Shown here piece by piece: positions 55,865 to 64,000 of a stretch of DNA of 64,000 nucleotides. The stretch is from positions 10,696,886-10,760,885 of the forward strand of contig CAJQUN010000015.1 of assembly GCA_907163345.1 (NCBI GenBank). Direction: 5' to 3'. Numbering within the stretch: position 1 is the stretch's first letter; each line of letters opens with the position of its first letter. Position numbers and translations under genes: made by a program. The notes under the pieces are model-generated. The model did not search any database and had not been told where the DNA came from. It saw only the letters and a list, made by a program, of their open reading frames with translations. The DNA comes from Haberlea rhodopensis (taxonomy: Eukaryota; Streptophyta; Magnoliopsida; Lamiales; Gesneriaceae).

Positions 55865-58480
55865 TGTAGGGCCTTCCTACCTTAACATCATAAGCAAGAA
55901 ATAATTAGGGCTAAACATGCATCACATACAGCTTAGGGCTCCGGTTATTACGTGAGTTATTAGGATTACAGGCCAAAATAAAACTTCAAGCAAATTAATT
56001 ACATTCTCAAATGGATGGCGCTATAGAATTATACTACTCCTGGAGTAGAGACTATACCAAATCCTGAATCCTAAATCATAAGGCATCTCGAAGCTCACTT
56101 CTTCAACCCTGCCCATAGCCCTCCAAATCCAAATGTATACCTACAGGAACAACCAATCGTGAGCATATACATCATTACTCAACATCATAGGGTAATGGCA
56201 TATAAATAAATGCATGAAGTAAATGGGTAACGTATACTTCCTGGTTAATCGCATTAACCCTCTTTGGTTGTCCCTGTTTCATAGTCATGCATATAATCGT
56301 TAGTTCTCGGCATAATGATTAAAATCATACTTCACATATATGATCACATCAAACTATGTTATTTAGAAGTGAAATTGTCCCGGTTCTATCATGACAGCGG
56401 CACAATTGGCCCCCTCGCTCGACATAACACATCGTATGATACCCATCGCTACGCCTTGATAGCGGATGTATCTCTTTATTCAGCGGATGATACCCATCGC
56501 TATGCCTTGATAGCGGATGTACCCCATCGCTCAGCGGATGATACCCCCGCTACACCTTGATAGCGGATGTACCCCATCGCTCAGTTATGTGAGCGGCAAG
56601 ACCTTCCTCGCTTGCCCATAATAACCACCGGACATTCATCCATTCTTAATAACATAGTTTCATATTCATCATAAACATCATAGCATCTCATAGACATCAT
56701 CATCTTGTAAACATCATTATCATATAAGCATTATCATCTTATAGACATCAACGTCTCATCATAATCGTTATAGTAACGTCATATCATCTTCTTTTATCAT
56801 AACATCATCGTAAGCATCTTGTCATCTTTATTCATTATAAAATCATCTTCATCGTGAACTTACTTATCATAACATCATCTTAAACATCTTATCATCTTTA
56901 TTCATTATACACATCATCATGGCATCGTAAATCCTTATGCAATCATAGTATGATCATAATATAGGAGTATGGCCTCTTACCATATGGGCAACTTACCCTG
57001 TGGCATCTTACCACATAATAAAATCGTATGTCCTCTTACCATATGGGCATCTTACCCCGTGGCATCTTACCACATAATAAAATCGTATGGCCTCTTACCA
57101 TATGGGCATCTTACCACATAATAAACATCGTATCACATCATCATAAACTTACTTATCATAATCATCATCGTAAGCATCATCATCATAAACATCATCATCA
57201 TAATCATCATCATCATAAACTTACTTATCATATCATCTTCACAAACATCATCATCTTAAACTTATTTATCACAATCATCATCATACACATCATCATCATA
57301 AATACTTATGCAATCATTGCATAGTCAGAGTTAGGAGTGCATTACCGTCCGATGCCCGTACGCTTGTTACGTACCTTAATTCCAAAATGGAGAAGTTGTA
57401 GAACTTTATCTCCTTGAAGTTGTGGGTACCTGGGATGGTTCTACATAACCATACAAATCGATATTAGAAGCTAAATATAGTCCAATATCCAAAAATCCCA
57501 CAAAAATAACAAAAACACATAATTGTGTGACTCGCGATCGATCTCTGAGATGCCCCGATCGATCGCGAGATCACACTGCCCGTTGCTGACTTTTTGTGCC
57601 TTCGGCGATCGATCGCCACTTTTGGCGCGATCGATCGCCAACCTCGCCGATCGATCGCCCAAAAGTGGCGATCGATCGCCAAATGGTTCTGGATCCTACT
57701 GCTGGCTCGCGATCGATTGCCAAAAACGGGCGATCGATCGCCAATCTCTGTACATCGAAAAATTCGCCATTTTTGAGCATTTTTCAAGCTCCACTTCAAA
57801 CCCTTCAAATCCAAACTTTTCTACAACATCAACATCATCATAACACACTAAAACCCACATAAAACACTTCAAAAATCATACCCCAACAACATACAACACA
57901 TACTTAAAACAAACCCACATAATCACTTCAAAATCATCCCCATTTCAAAACTAAACATTATAAAAACTTTAGGAAGGGTTCCATACCTCTTGAAGGCTCC
58001 AAATCTTGACAAAATCACACAAACACAAGTTTTGTGGAGTTTTCCTTCTCCTTCCTTGGGGGATTTCGAAAATGTGGTAAAGGGGTAGGGTTTGAGAGTA
58101 ATTGGGGATTTAAGAGTGAAAAGGGTAAAGTGAGTTGGGTAAGGTGGGGAAAGGGATAATTAAATTATACCCAAAAATTAACATGATTTATAAAATACCC
58201 TAACATGGTATTTTAAAAGCATTTTACAAAATGCAACAACTTCCACTAAATTCATATCTTCTTCGTAATTAACAACCTAGACAATTAAATCGTGTTAACA
58301 CTTCATTTCCTATCATGCATAACATGCGCCCTGACTTGCAACCCCCGGGTCACGCTTATCATGCGACTATGCATTTCATCATGATAATTAATTTAAACAC
58401 ATAAATCAATTATCCACATAATTAAACATATGAACATAATTAATGCCTTAATTACAATTAATTATTTCGGGGACATCACA
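55865..58480 (-). repeat. B3 3' LTR
   Basis: 2616 bp. Holds AGCG...CGCT hairpin repeats (56440-56600), a CAT/ATC simple-repeat tract (56650-57320), a short GGTAAGATGCC array (56965-57125, antisense) and a palindrome cluster (57534-57745). Confidence 0.93.
57534..57745. repeat. GCGATCGATCGC palindrome cluster (B3 3' LTR)
   Basis: About eight cores; one is CGATCGATTG here. The 5' LTR copy (63407-63590) is one unit shorter. Confidence 0.9.
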
Positions 58481-58524
58481 TTACTCTCCTACTTATAAGA
58501 TTTTGTCCTCGAAATCACATGCAC

Positions 58525-58800
58525 TTACCCAAAAAGAAACTGAACATAAATCACATACCAGAATAGTTCCGGGTAGTGCTGTACCATATGCCACTCCGTC
58601 TCCCACATAGCCTTCTCGACACCCCGACGATCCCACTGAACTTTAATCATCGGTATAACTTTACTTCGTAATCTGCGATCCTCACGATCCAGAATTCTGA
58701 CCGGTCGTTCAACGTAGGATACATCTGAATCCAACTGCACTTCAGTAGGCTGTAAAACATGAGATGGATCTGGCTCATATTCCTCGGGGATAACTTCCAC
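58525..58800 (-). pseudogene. B3 integrase tail and chromodomain
   Basis: Open frame with YEPDPSHVLQPTEVQLDSD, VERPVRILDREDRRLRSKV and KVQWDRRGVEKAMWETEW, matching B1 but with Arg (CGA) where B1 has its TGA. It shows that the family normally reads through integrase into the chromodomain. Confidence 0.88.
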
Positions 58801-61716
58801 CGCATACCAAACGAACTACACCCCTGAAGGGTGAGATTTTCAAGAAGACCTTGTCTTCTACTTGGAATTCTAGCGGTCGTCGTCACTTATTGGCATAGGC
58901 TGCTTGCCTATCCTGAGCCGTTTCATCTTTTGACGTATCGTCTTAATCTTGTCTTCTATATCCTTAATCATATCCGGTCTTCCGACCGCCTTACTAGTCA
59001 GGTCCTCCCAATACAGCGGTGACTTACATCGTTGTCCATAAAGAGCTTCAAAGGGCCATTTGAATGCTCGCCTGATAGCTGTTATTAAAGGAGAACTCTA
59101 CCAGTGGTATAGAATCTTGTCACGGAGTATCAAACTCCAATACACATGTCCTCAACATATCCTCGAGTGTCTATATAGTACGCTCTATCTGACCGTCTGT
59201 CCGCGGGTGATACGATGTACTCAGTCTCACCTCTGTGCCCAAAGTTGTCTGGAGACCCTCCCAGAAATTTGAAGTAAACCTTGGGTCTCTGTCAGACACA
59301 ATCGAGACTGGAACCCCATGCTACCTCACCACATCCCGCACATATAATCGGGCCATCTTTAGGTATGTGAAAGACACATGACAAAGGATGAAGTGAGCTA
59401 CTTTCGTCAGCCTAACCACGATCACCCAGATCGTATCAAATCCAGAGGCCGCTCTTGGCAAGTGGGTTACGAAGTCCATAGATATATGCTCCCACTTCCA
59501 TTGGGGTACTTTCGAGTTCTTCAGCTCGCCACCAGGCCTCTGTCTTTCTGCCTTAACCTGCTGGTAGATTAAACATCTTGACAAAGGTCATAACATTATG
59601 CTTCATGCGTATCCCCCAGGGCTGACCACTTAGGTCCTTATACCTTTTTCTTCCTCCTGGAGGATACTGAACCGGCTACTGAGAGCTCGATCCTAGATTT
59701 CTTTACGTAACTCCGGTGTATCTGGGACTACCCAACGGTTGTCCAATCTCAAGGAATCATCCTCAGCCACTCTAACTTTGATGGCTGACCCCGAAGTACC
59801 AATAATGACCACCTCGGAACCTCATTATCTGACCTCTGGGCTTTCCTGATAATCTTGAATATGTCTAGCTCTGCCAACAAGGTTGACACTCGCACCGGCG
59901 ACGCGTCCACATCGAAATCATAGCCCAGATGGCAATAAGAAGTCATCATCGCTGATAACCACATAGCGTTCTCAGCAGTACTTTTCACTTCCGACTTAAG
60001 GCGTCTGCTATCAAATTTGCTTTACCTGGATGGTACTCAATTTTACAATCAAAATCCTTGAGTAAGTACATCCATCTTCTTTGTCGCCTATTCAGCTCAG
60101 CCTGTGTGAACAAAACTTCAGGCTCTTATGGTCCGTGTAGATGGCAAACGACGTACCATGCAAGTAATGCCTCCAAATCTTCAAGGCAAATATAATGGCT
60201 GCCAGCTCCAAATCATGGACTGGGTACCTAGCCTCATGTGGTTCAACCGCCTCGATGCATAAGCCACCACATGCTTATCTTGCATCAACACATAGTCCAA
60301 ACCCTGCAGTGATGCAGTCGTGTACATAGTAAACTTCTTATTCTCAGAAGGATCACCAATATAGGTGTCGTAGTCAAACGACGCTTCAATTCTTGGAAGC
60401 TTTCCTCACAAAGCTTCGGACCAATAGAACGGCACTCCTTTCTGAGTCAGCTGTGTCAGGGGACTGTCAATCCCTAAGGATCTGGAGTACTGTTCTCAAG
60501 TGCTTCACGTGTTCCTCTTCAGTTCGAGAGTAAATGAGCATATCGTCAATGAAAACTATGACGAACTGATCCAAATATGGTTGGAGCACCCTGTTCATCA
60601 GGCTCATAAAATAGCTGGGGCATTCGTCAACCCAAAGGGCATGACTAAGAATCCGTAGTGCCCATATCTAGTCCTGGAGCTGTCTTCTGTACATCATCCT
60701 TTCGAACTCGAATCTGATGATACCCCGATCTCAGATCGATCTTACTGTAGAGCCTCGTACTCTGCAGCTGCTCAAACAAATCTTCAATCCTCGGAAGCGG
60801 ATACTTATTCTTTACAGTATCTTTGTTCAGTTGTCTGAAATCCACGCGCAGCCGTATCGAATCATCTTTCTTCCTAACAAACAAAACTGGTGCACCCTAG
60901 GGCGTATATAGCCCTTATCAAGGAGCTCTTGCAACTGAACCTTTAACTCCCTTAGTTCTGCTGGTGCCATCCTATACGGGGCACGAGAAATGGTAGACGT
61001 CCCTGGTAGTAACTTAATCCCAAACTCGACCTCTCTCGTCGGTGGGAATCCGGGAATCTCTTCCGGAAATACATCAGGAACACCGCCACTACGGGCACAT
61101 CTTCAACCTTTAACTCTTCCCTCTTTTGAGTAATATCAACAGTATAGATGAGATATCCTTTGTGGTCTCATTCTAATAACTGTGCCATCTTGACAGCAGA
61201 TATCAACGGAATCTTTGAACGGGAACCATCCCCATAGAATATCCATTGGACTCCCATAACAGACTTGACTCGGATAGTCCTTGCCTGCAGTCCACAACTG
61301 CCTGAAACTTGTTCAGCACATCGATGCCCACAATGCATTCGAAGTCTGACATTCCCAGATCAATCAAGTCTGTCCTCTGCTCGTTACCCTCAAAACTAAA
61401 TGAGGCTGTCATAAACCACCTGACCAGTTATTAAAATTCTTCCAGCGGGTGTCGAGACTACAAGAGGCATGGGCGACAGAGAAGTGCATATGAAATCGCA
61501 TCATCTACTTCAGCATTTGCTGCTAGGCTACAATACAAGGGTTAACAACAATACCCAAAAGCAGTTCATATAATACATCGTTAGGGAAACAAAACATGTT
61601 AGTACGACATCATATACTTCATATGCAACATATGCATAAAACATGTTTAAAAGTAAGCACCTAGCCAACTTATTGCTAAGGCTACACTTCGCTCATTCCC
61701 GGGTTATCTAACCACT

Positions 61717-61728
61717 GCTCTGATACCA
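61717..61728 (-). other. B3 primer binding site (iMet-type)
   Basis: Minus strand TGGTATCAGAGC, four bases from the 5' LTR. Confidence 0.92.
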
Positions 61729-61732
61729 CTAA

Positions 61733-64000
61733 TGTAGGGCCTTCCTACCTAAACATCATAAGCAAGAAATAATTTAGGGCTAAACATGCATCACATACAG
61801 CTTAGGGCTCCGGTTATTACGTGAGTTATTAGGATTACAGGCCAAAATAAAACTTCAAGCAAATTAATTACATTCTCAAATGGATGGCGCTATAGAATTA
61901 TACTACTCCTGGAGTAGAGACTATACCAAATCCTGAATCCTAATTCATAAGGCATCTCGAAGCTCACTTCTTCAACCCTGCCCATAGCCCTCCAAATCCA
62001 AATGTGTACCTACAGGAACAACCAATCGTGAGCATATACATCATTACTCAACATCATAGGGTAATGGCATATAAATAAATGCATGAAGTAAATGGGTAAC
62101 GTATACTTCCTGGTTAATCACATTAACCCTCTTTGGTTGTCCCTGTTTCATAGTCATGCATATAATCGTTAGTTCTCGGCATAATGATTAAAATCATACT
62201 TCACATATATGATCACATCAAACTATGTTATTTAGAAGTGGAACTGTCCCGGTTCTATCATGACAGCGGCACAATTGGCCCCCGCGCTCGACATAACACA
62301 TCGTATGATACCCATCGCTACGCCTTGATAGCGGATGTATCTCTTTATTCAGCGGATGATACCCATCGCTACGCCTTGATAGCGGATGTACCCCCATCGC
62401 TCAGCGGATGATACCCCTCGCTACACCTTGATAGCGGATGTACCCCATCGCTCAGTTATGTGAGCGGCAAGACCTTCCTCGCTTGCCCATAATAACCACC
62501 GGACATTCAACCATTCTTAATAACATAGTTTCATATTCATCATAAACATCATAGCATCTCATAGACATCATCATCTTGTAAACATCATTATCATATAAGC
62601 ATTATCATCTTATAGATATCAACGTCTCATCATAATCGTTATAGTAACGTCATATCATCTTCTTTTATCATAACATCATCGTAAGCATCTTGTCATCTTT
62701 ATTCATTATAAAATCATCTTCATCGTGAACTTACTTATCATAACATCATCTGAAACATCTTATCATCTTTATTCATTATACACATCATCATGGCATCGTA
62801 AATCCTTATGCAATCATAGTATGATCATAATATAGGAGTATGGCCTCTTACCATATGGGCATCTTACCCTGTGGCATCTTACCACATAATAAAATCGTAT
62901 GGCCTCTTACCATATGGGCATCTTACCCCGTGGCATCTTAGCACATAATAAAATCGTATGGCCTCTTACCATATGGGCATCTTACCACATAATAAACATC
63001 GTATCACATCATCATAAACTTACTTATCATAATCATCATCGTAAGCATCATCATCATAAACATCATCATCATAATCATCATCATCACAAACTTACTTATC
63101 ATATCATCTTCACAAACATCATCATCTTAAACTTATTTATCACAATCATCATCATAAACATCATCATCATAAATACTTATGCAATCAATGCATAGTCAGA
63201 GTTAGGAGTGCGTTACCGTCCGATGCCCGTACGCTTCTTACGTACCTTAATTCCAAAATGGAGAAGTTGTAGAACTTTATCTCCTTGAAGTTGTGGGTAC
63301 CAGGGATGGTTCTACATAACCATACAAATCGATATTAGAAGCTAAATATTGTCCAATATCCAAAAATCCCACAAAAATAACAAAAACACATAATTGTGTG
63401 ACTCGCGATCGATCTCTGAGATGCCCCGATCGATCGCGAGATCGCACTGCCCGTTGCTGACTTTTTGTGCCTTCGGCGATCGATCGCCACTTTTGGCGCG
63501 ATCGATCGCCAACCTCGCCGATCGATCGCCCAAAAGTGGCGATCGATCGCCAAATGGTTCTGGAGCCTACTGCTGGCTCGCGATCGATCGCCAATCTCTG
63601 TACATCGAAAATTCGCCATTTTTGAGCATTTTTCAAGCTCCACTTCAAACCCTTCAAATCCAAACTTTTCTACAACATCAACATCATCATAACACACTGA
63701 AACCCACACAAAACACTTCAAAAATCATACCCCAACAACACACAACACATACTCAAAACAAACCCACATAATCACTTCAAAATCATCCCCATTTCAAAAC
63801 TAAACATTATAAAAACTTTAGGAAGGGTTCCATACCTCTTGAAGGCTCCAAATCTTGACAAAATCACACAAACACAAGTTTTGTGGAGTTTTCCTTCTCC
63901 TTCCTTGGGGGATTTCGAAAATGTGGTAAAGGGGTAGGGTTTGAGAGTAATTGGGGATTTAAGAGTGAAAAGGGTAAAGTGAGTTGGGTAAGGTGGGGAA
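61733..64000 (-). repeat. B3 5' LTR (cut by window edge)
   Basis: Collinear with 55865-58130. Repeats the same internal arrays: AGCG/CGCT (62300-62470), micro-hairpins (62840-63000), palindromes (63407-63590). Confidence 0.93.

Larger units (their letters stand above)
58481..61732 (-). pseudogene. pol: B3 gag-pol remains
   Basis: On the minus strand from right to left: primer site (61728-61717), a few codons of gag start, a deletion junction near 61497 that joins gag start to protease text, protease and linker (61412-61203, GMSDFECIVGIDVLNKFQAV), RT (60884-60645, RLRVDFRQLNKDTVKNKYPL and SKIDLRSGYHQIRVRK), RNase H and connection with many breaks, spacer before integrase (59988-59749), integrase (59584-59321, CLIYQQVKAERQRPGGELKN and SMDFVTHLPRAASGF), integrase C-terminus and chromodomain. 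Many stops and frameshifts. Confidence 0.88.
55865..64000 (-). mobile_element. Element B3: gutted Ty3/gypsy chromovirus (runs off right edge)
   Basis: Minus-strand element. 3' LTR 55865-58480, internal DNA 58481-61732, 5' LTR from 61733 to beyond 64000. LTR reads TGTGATGTCC...GGCCCTACA on the minus strand. Internal DNA is only 3.25 kb: nearly all of gag is deleted and pol survives as broken fragments in correct order. The two LTRs are very similar, so the proteins may have been lost before its last transposition (inference). Confidence 0.92.

Noticed and set aside
57028..57324. His-rich ORF (HHHHKHHHHNHHHH) in B3, also at 62899-63195
   Set aside because: Translation of the CAT/ATC simple repeat in the LTR; frame has no other content.

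Overview
This window is intergenic plant DNA made almost entirely of nested LTR retrotransposons. The organism is a flowering plant, judged from the element types: Ty3/gypsy chromoviruses with integrase and chromodomain, an Athila-type gypsy element, and Ty1/copia elements with iMet-type primer sites. The species cannot be named from this sequence. I see no intact host gene, tRNA, rRNA or CRISPR array.

Layout. (1) 1-3765, minus strand: 5' part of a Ty1/copia element ('F') with a complete 1.2-kb LTR; it runs off the left edge. (2) 3766-6878: unassigned DNA with a short GGACCGG-rich, possibly hAT-derived patch, then AT-rich sequence. (3) 6879-7267 plus 22140-22377: an old minus-strand copia remnant ('E'), split by A1. 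(4) 7268-22134, minus: element A1, a non-coding large LTR element with target duplication TATGC. (5) Inside A1, 10704-18366, plus: B1, a decayed gag-pol chromovirus with a truncated 5' LTR. (6) 22378-55864, plus: A2, a second copy of family A, split by three insertions: C (about 25840-33819, minus, Athila-like, with gag and an extra ORF but no pol), B2 (35714-43968, plus, chromovirus, target duplication AAGAG) and D (44110-52945, plus, Ty1/copia, target duplication GGAAG). (7) The 3' LTR of A2 is cut at 55864 by B3 (55865 to beyond 64000, minus), a third chromovirus with a gutted gag-pol.

No element in the window is complete and intact. B1, B2 and B3 carry stops, frameshifts and deletions; D has an almost complete pol with at least three breaks; C has no pol; family A has no recognisable protein genes. 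Family A shares its primer site, the polypurine-side motif and several LTR sequence modules with the B chromoviruses, so it may be mobilised by them (inference).

The most unusual signal is structural. The internal DNA of family A, and parts of the B LTRs, are strings of short perfect hairpins. One class has the form stem-G-G / 7-base TAAGANN loop / C-C-stem', and its stem bases change in compensating pairs between units and families. Other signals are an 8-nt end loss with a 274-bp direct duplication around C, two deletions at microhomologies, CGATCGATCG palindrome clusters in four separate LTR types, and a small ORF in the family A LTR whose changes are mostly synonymous.
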